Numbered from the stretch's first letter, positions 1-11,230 are shown. The stretch is DNA of 64,000 nucleotides from Stereocaulon alpinum (GCA_018257865.1 JAEUBA010000060.1:62001-126000), one strand, 5' to 3'. The notes: generated from the letters alone by a model not told the origin. A program made the numbers and translations.

Positions 1-272
1 GTTAACTTATTCTATCAGTTCCTTCCGGCAGGGTGTATAAGCAAGCCTTGTATCCTATTAAGCTACTCGTCAATTTCATCCTTCCCCATCAACCCTTCTA
101 TTTCTCCCCGTAGTGTGTTGGCGTCCTCCTCCCGGCCCCAATCTTGTAGCCAACCCTCCAGAACGTTCATAAATTCAAGGACCCAAGAATGTTATATTCC
201 CCACTGATCCACAATCATTTATATCGCCTCTCGTATAGTCCGCTCTGCTACTAGAGCCTTCCCTTGACTGAA
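1..272. other. Gene-free left edge
   Basis: I see no convincing coding sequence here. It is probably the 3' flank of the minus-strand gene that ends at 273. Confidence 0.4.
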
Positions 273-2189
273 TTAACTGTGAGAAACGGTTTTCATACAT
301 TCTATCCTCTCGGCAATTCTCTTAGCATATATCTCATTTTGTTGAAGCAGCGAAAAGACTTCCACCGCCATCTTCTCCGCTTCGTCATGGCGTCCCTGTC
401 TGTTCAAATTATACGCTAGGTTGAGCATCACCCGCGGGGTCGGGACTCTAGGGATGCCATCGAATTGAGCAAGGAGATCTCGAAGAAGCCGTTCTTCTTC
501 AAGATATTCTTTAAACCCGTACACGCGCTTTATGTAATCGAGACGAACAGACACAGCAAGTCGACTGGACGCTCCAAGTTCGCTCTCAAAAGTATCAGTA
601 GTGCATTTCCAAATTTGTGCCATAGCCTGGTCAAGAGGCTCCGAGTCAAGTTCCCCGAGAAGCCGACAGATTTAACCCCAAGGATGCCCTCCCCTGGTGA
701 CTTTTTCGGACATTTTTTTGATGAAGTCACGGAGAATAGAAGCAACATCAGGGAGCCCGGTTTGTATAAGGTGGATGAATACTTCGAGAAAGCAGGCTAG
801 GGTTCGAGGATGCTCGGCTCGAAGGATTTGTTCGACAAGAGCAGAGGCTTTGGAAAGTGCGTGGCGAAACTCGACGTGCAATTCCCTTCCTTTGAACATC
901 GTAGCAGTAAAGCAGTACGAGTCGAATTCATTACATAAGTCATTATGTAACTCGGCGCCATTTGGATTTAGGAGGGTCCCATGGTCGTCGAAGATCATGT
1001 TTTGACAAGAATCTTCGAAATATACCTTGATATTATGGAACAATTCCTCAGCAACCAACAGAAACTGGGGTGGAGACGGTGAATACATTATTCTGGAGCG
1101 GTCGGAGAAGAATCTTTGGACGTCATTACAATTAGGAGGGGAAACAAATTCGTTGTCGGCGAATGGGGCTGCAGATATCGATGCCGTAGGGATGAGTCCA
1201 GCGTCTTGAGTAAAATCCGGTATGCATTCTCCACTCTGCTGCTGTCTCTCTCGCATTAGTAGCCTCGATGACATTCCCTGTTCCAATTGATTTGTTCCAG
1301 GCTGTAGATTGTATGATCGGTTCAGATCTTGCGCGCTCGCCACAAGCTGCTCGACCACCTCATAATTGATACGATTCAACGTTAGAGACTGTTGGCTCTC
1401 CGTTATCGATGGTGTCGAAGCGAAGCTGTCACTCTGGAACGAAGATGATCTTATATCGCGTGCTGGAGAGCTGTCCACTTCCTCAGTGTCGAGCCCAGAA
1501 ACCACAGTATTTATCCCAGCTGTGGTAGCTACGACTGGCTGAGCCAGTTGCTGGTTGAAGCAGACAACACTATTTGATCGAGAGTTATTCGCAAGGGATT
1601 CTGGGTGCTCTGCATTGATCGCAGACTCGATTTGGCCGCTGTTATCTATTGTACCGCCGCTTCCTGCTATGAGGTTCAATTTTGAGTTTATGTGGAAGTA
1701 TTGTTTAGCACGGCTCACCGGGTGTCACATTGCTTATGATAGAGAGAGTTCCAGCATCCGGGAGAGTCCTCGCCTTGGTGTTTAATGCACTTAGATTAGT
1801 GGCGGGTTTGGTACGAAATTCGCCGTCAAAATTATGTTTTCCATCTTCACAGATGGGTGGACGTGATCCAGTATCCTTCAAGATGCTTTCGTTTGGTAAA
1901 GACAAGTTGATATTATGCGGTAGATCGTGGAACCCCTCTAATGGCCCGGAGAAAGCTGCCACCTTGTTCTGAGGCTCTGCCTGTTTCTTCGAAAAGATCA
2001 CTGGATCACTGACAGAGCGCTCAAGAGCGGAGGGTGAAACGTTCTTCAAAATTGCGCGTTCATCCGTCACAACAGCCGCCAATCTCGCGCTTTGTTGATC
2101 TTTTGTTTCAGTATTTACAGCGTCATCCGTGATTTCTCGTCTCTTGCGCTTCTTAGAGCCTCGAGTAAGTGGAAGGTCGACTTTGATAT
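273..2189 (-). pseudogene. Clr5-associated family protein, C-terminal region, with in-frame stop
   Basis: The visible exon 2189-1719 is joined to 1666-273 by a 52-nt intron (1718-1667) with donor GTGAGC, branch GCTAAAC and acceptor TAG; the frame is kept across it. The C-terminal half (FDSYC, EFRHALSKASALVEQ, LRAEHPRTLACFLEVF, then a TPR-like tail LNLAYNLNRQGRHDEAEKMA) resembles the region that follows the Clr5 domain in many fungal proteins; this is recalled, not searched. A TAA at 674-672 interrupts the frame between HPWG and ICRLLGELD, yet the same frame continues 133 codons to 273, so the copy is probably broken. The 5' end is unresolved: a likely acceptor lies at 2190-2191 and a possible donor near 2236, but I could not find a start codon or the Clr5 domain itself. 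Confidence 0.7.
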
Positions 2190-2332
2190 CTACAATATTT
2201 TAGTACACATGACAATATTGAAGTAAGATTCATACGTTTTTCTTAACATCGGAACTGAACGGCCCTATCTTCAAGTATCCGACAGAAGAGCAACTTTCGG
2301 TGTTTAGCAATATATTTGAGAAGTTTTACGCG

Positions 2333-2776
2333 CTAGACTTTATTAATGCGCTCCACTTTGTGTTTGCCCAGCGCACAGAAAATTAAGAGGGCGTAAGGCC
2401 AGCCTATGACGTTTGAGATGAACCGGAGATATTGTCGCCCAGCCTTGCTTGGTTGGCTTTCCTCGCGTTCTACTTGGGCAGATCCGGCTTGCGCCAAAGA
2501 TATCTTCAAACTGTCCAAATCACCCTCGTGCGTTTCAGTCAATCCTTGCTTATTGATCTGTTTGGCAATTTTCTGAAGCTTCTTCTTGTAATCTTCGAGT
2601 GCTCGATCCGTCGAAGGCTCGCGTCGGTCACTTAGCTCTGCAGAGAAGGCAGCCAATGCACCTCGGAGGATCAGAATAATTCCCTCGATCTCTTCTCCTT
2701 CAAGGCTTTCGAAGCTGTCTAACCAATTAAATTCAGGGTGGGTCGGCGTAGTTAAAGTGATATCGATGCGCGACAT
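2333..2776 (-). CDS. Hypothetical protein, 147 aa
   Basis: An uninterrupted ATG-to-stop frame. The protein is acidic and helical in the middle (ALEDYKKKLQKIAKQINKQG) and has a hydrophobic stretch near the C-terminus (GWPYALLIFCALG) that could be a weak membrane segment. I do not recognise the family. It lies upstream of the broken Clr5-associated gene on the same strand, and a Tc1 element begins 121 bp beyond its start, so its promoter may have been displaced. It could instead be a 5' exon of the gene to its left. Confidence 0.45.
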   Translation of the reverse strand: MSRIDITLTTPTHPEFNWLDSFESLEGEEIEGIILILRGALAAFSAELSDRREPSTDRALEDYKKKLQKIAKQINKQGLTETHEGDLDSLKISLAQAGSAQVEREESQPSKAGRQYLRFISNVIGWPYALLIFCALGKHKVERINKV

Positions 2777-2897
2777 TGCGCATTTGCACGGATGAAGTTG
2801 ACGTGGCTAGGCTGCGCATTCAAACGGCAGGATTAGTCTGAGGATACCTGGCACGCTAAGCGGCGCTCTAAAGTTTAAGGTATAGTACTAGGCCATA

Positions 2898-4087
2898 AGT
2901 TCCCGCACCATGCCGCTTTTTAGCGAGAACACCAAAAATCATCATATTCCCCCCCACGTCCTACATACCAACCATGGCTCCTACTACTCCTAGATCTCGT
3001 ACCAGGGTTCAGCGGTTACATCTTACTCCTTCCACAAGAGGTCGTATCATTGGGGCACATACGGCGGGCTGGGGGTACGGGGCAATCTCGAGGGCTGAAA
3101 TCATCCCTAAATCAACAATTCGCGACACCATTCAGAACTCTACCATTCGACCCTCACAAAAAGACAGGCCTAGATCTGGTCGGCCACGGCTTCTAGGGGT
3201 ACGTGCCGAGCGTAAACTCCTTCGGTTGTGTAGGATCAAGCTGAAAATGCATTATTCAGACGTCAAGAAAGAGCTAGGGGTTGAAATCAGCAGGCATACA
3301 CTCCGGCGACGGCTTAAGGAGCATGGAATTACGAATTGGCTCTCAGCAAAGCGCCCACCTCTCCTAAAGATACACGCAAAACAGCGGTTAAATTGGTGTA
3401 AGGCCCGGAGACACTGGCGTGCACCTGAGTGGGAGTCAATAGTCTGGTCAGATGAGTGTTCAATAGAGCTAGGATCAGGTAAAAAACGGGAATGGGTATT
3501 CCGCCACGTCGGTCAGAAATGGGATAAGGAAATGATACAACCATTCAAGAAAGGAAAGGCCAAGTCAGCCATGATGTGGGCAGCCTTTTGCGGTACCGAC
3601 CGAAGCGATTTAGTCCGAATGGTACGTGATCCAGAGGCAAAGGCGAATGGATATACCGCTGCTTCATATCTCGATGTTCTAGAAGACCAAATCCCTACAA
3701 TCTACCAACCCGGTATGTGGTTCATGCAGGACAATGCTTGTATACATACTGCGAGAGTTATAAGGGAATGGTTCCAAGAGAACGGGGTACAGCTCATTGA
3801 TTGGCCACCCTACTCGCCAGACCTAAATCCTATTGAACACCTCTGGCGATTACTTAAGGAAAAGTGTTATGAGCTAGAACCAGACATTATGAGCTGTGGT
3901 AGGAATGATGAGGAGCGGCTAGGGAAGCTACATGAGACTTTAGAAGTAGCCTGGCATCTTCTTAATAATGAGATATTACAGTCGTTGGTAGACAGCATGG
4001 AAAGGCGGGTTGAGGCCGTCATAAAGGCGGAGGGATGGTACACCAAGTACTAGAGTAGACCAATCAGAAAACGGCTTGGCAGGACTG
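2898..4087 (+). mobile_element. Tc1/mariner element, apparently complete
   Basis: A 1190-bp unit carries one intact transposase. Candidate termini are imperfect inverted repeats: the left end reads AGTTCCCGCACCATGCCGC and the complement of the right end reads CAGTCCTGCCAAGCCG, each followed by a T run. Both ends abut a TA (2896-2897 and 4088-4089), as expected for Tc1/mariner target duplication. The repeats are degenerate, so the exact ends are provisional. Confidence 0.6.
2974..4053 (+). CDS. Tc1/mariner transposase (DD34E), 359 aa
   Basis: An intact single-exon frame. The N-terminal third looks like the paired helix-turn-helix DNA-binding region (GWGYGAISRAEIIPKSTI). The DDE catalytic core follows: first Asp at about 160 (VWSDECS), second at about 253 (FMQDNACIHTA), and Glu at about 288 (PPYSPDLNPIEHLW), with 34 residues between the second Asp and the Glu. 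This is a DD34E Tc1-type core of normal length. It would cut and paste its element at TA sites. No stop, frameshift or catalytic change is visible, so it may be active or recently active. Confidence 0.93.
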   Translation: MAPTTPRSRTRVQRLHLTPSTRGRIIGAHTAGWGYGAISRAEIIPKSTIRDTIQNSTIRPSQKDRPRSGRPRLLGVRAERKLLRLCRIKLKMHYSDVKKELGVEISRHTLRRRLKEHGITNWLSAKRPPLLKIHAKQRLNWCKARRHWRAPEWESIVWSDECSIELGSGKKREWVFRHVGQKWDKEMIQPFKKGKAKSAMMWAAFCGTDRSDLVRMVRDPEAKANGYTAASYLDVLEDQIPTIYQPGMWFMQDNACIHTARVIREWFQENGVQLIDWPPYSPDLNPIEHLWRLLKEKCYELEPDIMSCGRNDEERLGKLHETLEVAWHLLNNEILQSLVDSMERRVEAVIKAEGWYTKY

Positions 4088-4464
4088 TAAAACACCATGA
4101 TTTCTATCATCTACGTGATTTTAGGCTTCATAATTCATCAATTGGTGGTATGGTAAGCTATGGAGAAAGGTGTCTGTTTTTGGTGGGGGAGCGCGGGTGC
4201 GATGACTTATGAGCGGGACTATAGCTTCTAAAGTAGCTTGGATGAAGATGTACGTAACTTTTCTCTGCATACCAAAGACATTAATCTTCGAATGTAAAGG
4301 TGACTTTACTTCGCTGTCTGTTCGACGACAAGTGCTGTGGCCAAGTTTAGGTGTCACACAGCCTCTTCCAACTACTAAAGTGGACAAAATGTTTGAAAGC
4401 ATGAGCCTAAATAAATGTGACTCTCACTGTCGATATATACAAGGTGCATGCTGCTCTTCGTACA

Positions 4465-5631
4465 TTAGGTATTAGGGGATAACATGCGACACTGACTAAT
4501 ACATTGAAATGTAGGAATCTGCAGAGGAGGCCACGCCGCTGATGGTAGGATGCTTTGACACGGGATCCTTGGGATCCGTCTGGTATGCGCGCCATTTTGT
4601 CCATCACTCTCGACTTCTTGATTTTGTACAAGCGATGCTCCATTCATCGCAGCATACCGTTGGCGTTTTGGCGTTGGTGGCCGAGGTGCAACGGGTAGAC
4701 GATGGCGAAGGGCCAGGTCCCGGAAGTGATCTCTTTCCGTACGATAATGTTCTTTTTCCTTTTCCGCCTCTCGTACTTGAGCCTCCAATCTAGCAATGTT
4801 CTCAAAAGTCTCCTTTTCTTTCTCTTTCCGACGCTGACGAAAACGGTGGGAAGCGGTAGCATTTCTCCGTCGTTTCTCTCCAGCGTCTTTCGACGCAGCG
4901 TGAACGTCAACAGGTAACTGAATGGGACCTCGCTCTGTTTCCAGCACCATCACTTGGTATTGACTTTGCGCAGCAGTGCTTGATATGGGCAGCTCGAAGG
5001 CCTTTGCACTTGGGAGCTTCTGCACCATTGTTGATGAGGGACCAAATGACGGATTAGAGGAAAAGTACTGTGGCTGACCAGTAGATACTGCAGGCGGTGC
5101 AAAAGCTGACTCAGTCTGATTGAACTGGCTGTAAGAGGAATACTGAATACTGTGACTGTCCGTTTGAGAAGCCGGCTGCGGAGGCTCAGGGTTGACAGCG
5201 GGTGGGTGTTCACGATTCTGCGCCAGGGGATAAGTAACCTCTTGATTCACTTGGCGGTATGGAGGTGATCTCGCCGAGGGCAGACTATGAATATGAGATT
5301 TTGACGGAGATAAAAGGCCAGTACTCAGCTCGGAGAGACTGGGAGAGCCGACAGCACAGCTTTCATTTGAATGATTCTTGCCTTCTACCGGATTGAGGAG
5401 GTTTTGGATACCATGTGAGCGTGATCCTTGTTGGTCTGGCTGTTTCGTAGAAGGTACAAAAGTTCGTGAATGACCGTTCGGGGCGTCCGGCACTCGCTGG
5501 AGGTCACCTCGCGATGGATTTGAGATTGGCAGAGGGCACAAAGTCCGAGCTTTGAGGGAAATAAGATCTCTGTCGCTATCATCATGCCGGGCGCTTGGTG
5601 GATATTGTGCTCCAATGGGTCCCTTCGACAT
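4465..5631 (-). CDS. bZIP transcription factor, 388 aa
   Basis: The frame is open upstream to 5934, but the first ATG is at 5631 and is taken as the start. A basic region near residues 253-280 (KRRRNATASHRFRQRRKEKE) is followed by a charged coiled coil (NIARLEAQVREAEKEKEHY), a fungal bZIP arrangement in which the leucine heptads are weak. Just before it is a conserved-looking block ETERGPIQLPVDVHAASK. The long N-terminus is rich in Ser, Pro and Gln, as in activation or disordered regions. It should act in the nucleus as a dimer; its targets are unknown. The last 60 residues look less conserved, so a 3' intron is possible. Confidence 0.8.
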   Translation of the reverse strand: MSKGPIGAQYPPSARHDDSDRDLISLKARTLCPLPISNPSRGDLQRVPDAPNGHSRTFVPSTKQPDQQGSRSHGIQNLLNPVEGKNHSNESCAVGSPSLSELSTGLLSPSKSHIHSLPSARSPPYRQVNQEVTYPLAQNREHPPAVNPEPPQPASQTDSHSIQYSSYSQFNQTESAFAPPAVSTGQPQYFSSNPSFGPSSTMVQKLPSAKAFELPISSTAAQSQYQVMVLETERGPIQLPVDVHAASKDAGEKRRRNATASHRFRQRRKEKEKETFENIARLEAQVREAEKEKEHYRTERDHFRDLALRHRLPVAPRPPTPKRQRYAAMNGASLVQNQEVESDGQNGAHTRRIPRIPCQSILPSAAWPPLQIPTFQCISQCRMLSPNT

Positions 5632-6041
5632 TGGAACCTCGTCCTTTGAGTGACCCGACCTTTGGGTCTTGAGGCATCGATTTGCGATGCGAGCCGTTTG
5701 ATGATTCCACGTGTTGTCGTCCCAGGTATGATGACGTGAATGGGTCCACGTAGCAGTATTGGAAAATCTGTGAGCTTTCTGTGCTAAGCTAAAGAAATGG
5801 AATGGTGAGAAAGCATTGGCCAGTGCAACTGAACAGTCGGACTTGACGCAAGCATGTTGCTGCGATTCAGTTGATCGCTTTGAAAACGAGGAATCAAAGT
5901 CGATGCAAAAAAATGGTTCAATCTTGGCCTGCAAGCCATCTTTGCAGATCTCTATTAGCTAAGTGCTGAGCTGAACTATGGCTTACAAATAGGCTGTCCC
6001 CTGTCTTAGATTGTTCTTGCAGAGCACAAATCTGTTCTTCC

Positions 6042-7082
6042 TAGGGTGGGCATGGCCATCCATGCGCATTGATGCAAAAGTGCATGTATACTGCATTAAT
6101 GCTGCATAGTAGCCGGCTACTATGCAGGTGGCAAATGAGGCTGAACTAGAGACCAATGAGAGGCCTGTATGGAGGATCTAGTGGCTTGGTTCGGTGGCTT
6201 GGTTGGCCGGAGGTTGAGGAGGTTTGGGAGGTTTAGGAGGTGAGGTTTAGGAGGTGAGGTTTTGGTGGAGTTTGGCCTCATTCTGCACCTGCTATGCAAG
6301 CGTCCCTATATAGTACTATTCCAGCTCATTGACCAATGAGGTGATTGAGGTATTCATCATATCTACAGGACTCAGCTGCCCTAGTATCTCGTCTTCCATA
6401 TCAATAGCCTCAGTATCGCTTATATTAGTCCAACAATGAGCGCCTTCCGCCTCCTGCGCTTTGCGTAATATACGCTGGTTCATATAGATATAGACGCATT
6501 GATTGCTCCGCTCCATACCTATTCTGGTACGGTTCTTATAGAGAACGTAATTTATTGATGAGAACGATCGCTCTCCAAGGACTGAATTAGCTGGTATATT
6601 GAAGATACGTAAGGCGAATATAGCTAACTCCTCAGCTCGATAGCGGACTCTTTGCCAGAATATGATTGGCCGGCTAATGACTGTTTCTTTCCAAATATCG
6701 CTTCGAGTATAAGGGTTAAATGCGTTCTGTTGGTATCGGAAGGAGTTGAAATCGTCCCAAACCTTAGCCTATTTATCCTTATCATGATCCGGATCAATAT
6801 AGCTTCGCATGAAGTCATGGACCTGATCTAGGGTACCGTCCGTCATGGTTATACCAGCGTGTAGTAAAAGGAGTTGATATTGATAAAGCTATGAATTATC
6901 CTCTGAGATATTTATGATGTTGGAAAGGCCGAAAGGAAGCGGATAAGAAAATATTAGCGCGGAATATAGTTGATCCGCTCCGAATAGGGTCAAGTGCAAA
7001 ATGCATGTATGCAGGTGCATATATGCGCATAGTGCATCAATGCTGCATAGTAGCTCATCCATGCGCATATTTGCCCACCCTA
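6042..7082 (-). mobile_element. hAT element, degenerate, with 8-bp target duplication
   Basis: The ends are inverted repeats: the left begins TAGGGTGGGCA and the right ends TTGCCCACCCTA. The element is flanked on both sides by the same 8 bp, GTTCTTCC (6034-6041 and 7083-7090), the hallmark of hAT insertion. Inside lies the C-terminal part of a hAT transposase on the minus strand. At 1041 bp it is too short for an autonomous copy. Confidence 0.88.
6316..6990 (-). pseudogene. hAT transposase remnant, C-terminal dimerisation region
   Basis: One minus-strand frame reads through the hAT C-terminal motif: NIPANSVLGERSFS, then NYVLYKNRTRIGMERSNQC, the classic dimerisation-region core. Upstream in the same frame are DGTLDQVHDFMRSYIDPDHD and VWDDFNSFRYQQNAFNPYTR. 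TAG stops interrupt it at 6771-6769 and 6891-6889. The N-terminal zinc finger and most of the catalytic domain are missing, so it cannot encode a functional enzyme. Confidence 0.85.
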
Positions 7083-7815
7083 GTTCTTCCCAAAGCATAG
7101 GCTAAAATTCAGGAATCTTGTGTTTGAGCTCCGCCTTACCGGATTAGTCGCGGGGCTTGGCCCCGCGATGTTGCAGCCCTGGCTAGTAGAGTCGCCGGAG
7201 CTAAGACCTTGTGGCGTCCTCAGCTCTCTATAAATGTTCACTGGCGGCGGAAGAGAAGCATTTGCTAGCAAAGCAATGTATTGTAATTTAGTTTCCAATC
7301 AAAGTATTCTTTGAGCGTCTCATTCGCCAATGTCACTTTCTCTCAAGATAAGCACAGGCAGCATTTGCTCATAGCCCGTAGATGTTGCTCCACCTATTTC
7401 TCTTCGAATCTGCCTTGCCCCTGACCGTCTGATTTTCATGAAAAGAGGGTACTTGTTCATTTAGGGGGCCCTTGACAAGCGTTAGAGTCTTGGTGGTGGA
7501 AGGGAAGTCTCATACCTACCTCTATGGACAGGTTGCGAAACTGGAGGATATTCTCCGGTTCGACCTTTTTCTTTCCTTCTCCCTCCCCAGTGTCGAGCTT
7601 CAAACGATTAGTGGAGTTGGAGACTTGGAAACATCAGTTGGATTTCTTATCGAATCAAGTTGTGGATTTACCTACTGAATTGCGTAGGCCCGGGATCATC
7701 GGCCACCGTCCGATCGGTGTCAAGTTCGGGGGTCTCCAACTGCTGTACAGAAGTGCTGCTTGATTGTTGTGCATTTTTGAATCGTTTCATAATCTAAAAA
7801 CCTGTCAATTTTCGC
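7083..7815. other. Intergenic, with one GC-rich hairpin
   Basis: No supported gene. Open frames at 7472-7763 have no recognisable features. A GC-rich inverted repeat at 7148-7168 belongs to the hairpin family also seen near 8.8 kb. Confidence 0.4.
7148..7168. repeat. GC-rich hairpin repeat, copy 1
   Basis: The arms CGCGGGGC and GCCCCGCG flank a two-to-three-base centre (TCGCGGGGCTTGGCCCCGCGA reading across, given here as two arms). The same sequence recurs at 8818-8840 and, with one change, at about 8888-8907. Confidence 0.6.
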
Positions 7816-8704
7816 TCACATCAATGGAAGAAAAGAGTTGATGACCTTCTGCCAAATATCGCGATTCCATTTGGCATTAACTTTGGCCCAGTCGGCCTCC
7901 GTACGGGGTTGCATTTCACGAACGGCATCGAAGAGAATTTGCTCATGCGGAGAGAGCTTGGTCCGCTGTGTCCAATTAATATTCTCGCATATCCGGGAAT
8001 CTGGTGGGTGTATTACTGCTTCCGCGTGAACACTCTTCAATTTGACCACACTAAGTCGTTATAAGAAAGCAGAATCATTGTACAGAGACAAGCTCACTAA
8101 GCCGTGCCACCGTGCCCATGTTCGTCTACGTCCATGATCATGACTTTCTGTCCAATAAGCATGTCGGGGAGAAAGTCGAGTATTGCTGGTGCGAGCTCTC
8201 CAACATGCTTGTGCGCTGTGTCCACATACCAACCTGCGTGATGTACTTCCACTGTGCTTAGATTGCAATCTTCCAGCGATGATGGAAGGCTTCGCGTACA
8301 GTCAGTAACGGGTTGATAGGTAACTTTGAGACTCACAAAACTTCATCATCATCCTCGAACCTCTGAGCAGCCAACTCAGTCTCAGAACCGGCAAACTGAA
8401 TTACTATTGTTTCACATTGCTTTGGATACCACTGGCTGTCTCCCTTCTCGAGTAGAAAAACCCCCTCCTTCAGGAGAATTAATTCGGAGAATTTCATTTT
8501 GGAAATATTGTATGATACCATAGAAAGAGGAAGATTCACTTTGGGAGAAGATGAATTCTCGATTGCGAAAGAAACAAATTGTGGCCCTGAGATACAAAAC
8601 CATAGGCCTGCTTCTGATTCTATGTAACCGGTTTCATTGATACGCGGTGCAAAATGGCTCGAGCAGACAGATCCTAACGCCAGTGGAATGTTAGCGTAAA
8701 CCAA
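7816..8704 (-). CDS. Hypothetical three-exon gene, 5' end unresolved
   Basis: Exon 1 (to 8337), exon 2 (8289-8098) and exon 3 (8050-7816) are joined by two 47-nt introns: 8336-8290 (donor GTGAGT) and 8097-8051 (donor GTGAGC, acceptor TTAG). Both junctions keep frame. The product contains GLWFCISGPQFVSFAIENSS, GWYVDTAHKHVGELAPAILD and a C-terminal HEQILFDAVREMQPRTEADW. I do not recognise it. No ATG lies between an upstream TGA and the conserved-looking start of exon 1 near 8704, so either another 5' exon exists or the gene is truncated. Confidence 0.6.
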
Positions 8705-8817
8705 GTCGTAAATAGAACTCGTTCCTCATTGTTGCAGCATCTGCTATGTGCTTTGCTTATCTTTTGGATGTGATGACCGGCAGTGAGACGAGTGCATCAG
8801 CGGCGTTTACTGTAGGC

Positions 8818-8907
8818 GTCGCGGGGCCTGGCCCCGCGATCTGATCGTTCGATGAATCCCGCATAAGCCTCATCACTTACCGTATGCGTCGCGGGACCTG
8901 GCCCCGT
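8818..8907. repeat. GC-rich hairpin repeat, copies 2 and 3 in direct tandem
   Basis: Two direct repeats about 70 bp apart each contain the hairpin GTCGCGGGGCCTGGCCCCGC or a variant with one substitution, preceded by TTACTGTAGGC or TTACCGTATGC. The larger direct repeat shows that the unit is more than the palindrome alone. Confidence 0.55.
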
Positions 8908-9440
8908 CTCCGTACTCTGAACGCGTTGCTTGCCGATCCACAGCTCTCTATCCCGTCACCACACCCTTTCTCCAATCCTGTGCAACATTCCCGTGTTCGC
9001 TGACTCCGATTTGGCGAGAATGGCTTCGATTTGTCGTATCCTTTGTACCCCTGCACACGTAGGATTCTCTAATACCGACAGAATGGGAAGAGCACTTGAG
9101 GAACTGGCGGCCAAGAAGTTGCTTGAAAACCTGGTAGCAGAGGAGGATGAGACCTTATGGTGGACTGTTGTTGTGTGCTTCTCCTGCTAGCGTGAATTGA
9201 AACTATCCTCTTTAGATAACGACCCTGAGCATTTCGAACTAAAACCTCCCTCAATACACGCTATTACTGCTAAGGGTGGGTGTGGGTTCTCACGCTGGAC
9301 GGTGGTCGTCTAGGCTGGCCTTTCCATTGGCTTCTGTTTCTCACAGTCTTTGATATTGTCGACCTTTGCCGTTCCATATGCATATGCAACCGTCGCCATT
9401 TTACGCCTGACCGCAAAGCAAGTTACCTTGTGTCCAGACA

Positions 9441-11230
9441 ATGCCTTTATGCTCTGCTGCTGCACGACTTCCAGTGCCATGTTATCCTGCCTGGATTAAT
9501 TCCTTCATTTCACAAGTGCTGGACGCGTTTCTCCTTATCGAAGCCTACCTTTCCAAAAGACCGTTTCTTTTTCCCTGCGGGCCCGGATATGGCCGCTCGT
9601 CCGTCGCGAACGGCTTCATCTTTGTGTATGAGCATGACGCCGATGCCGAGAAGCCTGATGAGAGGAGCTATTGGACATTCGTGGATCTGGATGGCATATT
9701 CGAGGTCTCCCAATCTACTGGCTCCAGTGGACTGATGAGGAAGAAAGCGAGCGTCTGGGTTGACGGAATTCAGATTTGCCTCGAGTCTTACTACAAGCTA
9801 TGGGATACCGTGAATGGGCTCTTGATTCCGCCTACTCGCTGCCTGCACTTTCAAGACGTAACACTTCGTCATAGCCTAGCAATACGGGAAGACCTTCAGA
9901 TCTGGTCGCCGATGGAAGCATTCCGGTCTACCATAGAGGTCTGACATCAAGCTTGGATCCAAGAAAGAAGCTGACACAATCTAGGCTCTGGGCCAGTATC
10001 AGCCCCACTTCAAACAGCTCGCGGCCTGTCTCATCTTCAGCTCGACAGATGATAGTCAACACTATGTTTTCCTCCGGCAGGATTGGCAGCTTTTCTTCCC
10101 TTACCTGCCCTCCGACGAAGACTATTGGTGGGGACTCTCAAAATTGCCTGTATTCGAGGGCAAAACACCCAGTGAGCTGCAATTTCAGACAATTGCTTTG
10201 CTACATAAGCTCCTGCGTGTCTCCGGTGGGTTTTGCCAACCTCCATGTTTCGAGCCATCCCAAGATTTCCTCCCATTGCAAAATCTATGTCTATACTTCG
10301 AGGCATTCAGAACCAAGCAACGTCCTCTGGGTGCCCTGCGGCCAATAAACGAAAGAAGTCTTGCATAGGCTCTTCAAGAATCTCGACTCTTCTCCGACGA
10401 CACAAATCTTCAGCCGCAGATGATGGGGCCGTTGGATCGCCATCTGCGACGGGTCTTGCCTATCGACTGTCTTCGTAATGAGGTGGTAAGTCGCGTGAAT
10501 TTTGAGACAAGTTGGAACTGACCGGAAGCAGTATCTGACGCCAGCCTTCGTTACACTCTTCACCAGTATGAGCGTTACCGACCAGGAAGCCGTCCGGATG
10601 GGTATATGAGTAATTAGAACCCTCGACGGTAGGTATTATGCTAATAGCATTAGTGAACTTCTTTGCCAGAAATTCCCACGCTTCCGAGATCTAGAGTTTC
10701 GCCATCTTTTGCTACTTCACCAATGCTATCACAGCTCTACCGACGAGGACTTCATGACCATACTGCAAGGATGGACTCATACAGGAGACGGAGAACGTAC
10801 TGTTCGTCAGGTGTTTCAGGTCTTTCAGACTCGCTTGGAACCTGAAGTACTGGCCTTAGCCTTAGCTGATATGCTCTTGCTGTGGACTCTCGACCCACCC
10901 ACCTAAGGAAGCGGCTCTCAGTCAACAACGTCGGACCTCTGGGGCCTCGAACAGCTCCTCTCCGAGCGCGTTGCGCTTAGGAACAGCTACAATTTGCTGC
11001 TCGACCTATTTGCGTCCTTCTGCGACGCGATCAAGGTCTTAGAGACAAAGAGGTGGACTGCAATCGTACGTTTCTTGTCAGGTGCTGTTTGCTTCACTGA
11101 GCACGCATGTCCGAAGGAAGAGTTGACGGAAATGTTTTTAGAAAGGCTGAATGCGAAGAGTCTTAACCAGTCTGCCCAAGTCACAGCTGCAGAGATAGAA
11201 ACACTCGTCGGAAACTTTGTCTTGCTTTGA
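9441..11230 (+). pseudogene. Unknown gene with three in-frame stops
   Basis: One long frame can be followed through two introns: 9939-9984 (46 nt, branch GCTGAC, acceptor TAG) and 10602-10653 (52 nt, branch GCTAAT, acceptor TAG). It reads FVDLDGIFEVSQSTG, LRQDWQLFFPYLPSDEDYWW, YTLHQYERYRPGSRPDG and VFQTRLEPEVLALALADMLL, ending at 11230. Three stops lie in it: TAG 10366-10368, TGA 10519-10521 and TAA 10904-10906. The TGA falls in a sequence that resembles a 46-nt intron (GTAAGT to GCAG), but removing it breaks the frame. I do not recognise the family. A 5' exon may lie near 9012-9190. Most likely a pseudogene kept close to full length. Confidence 0.55.
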
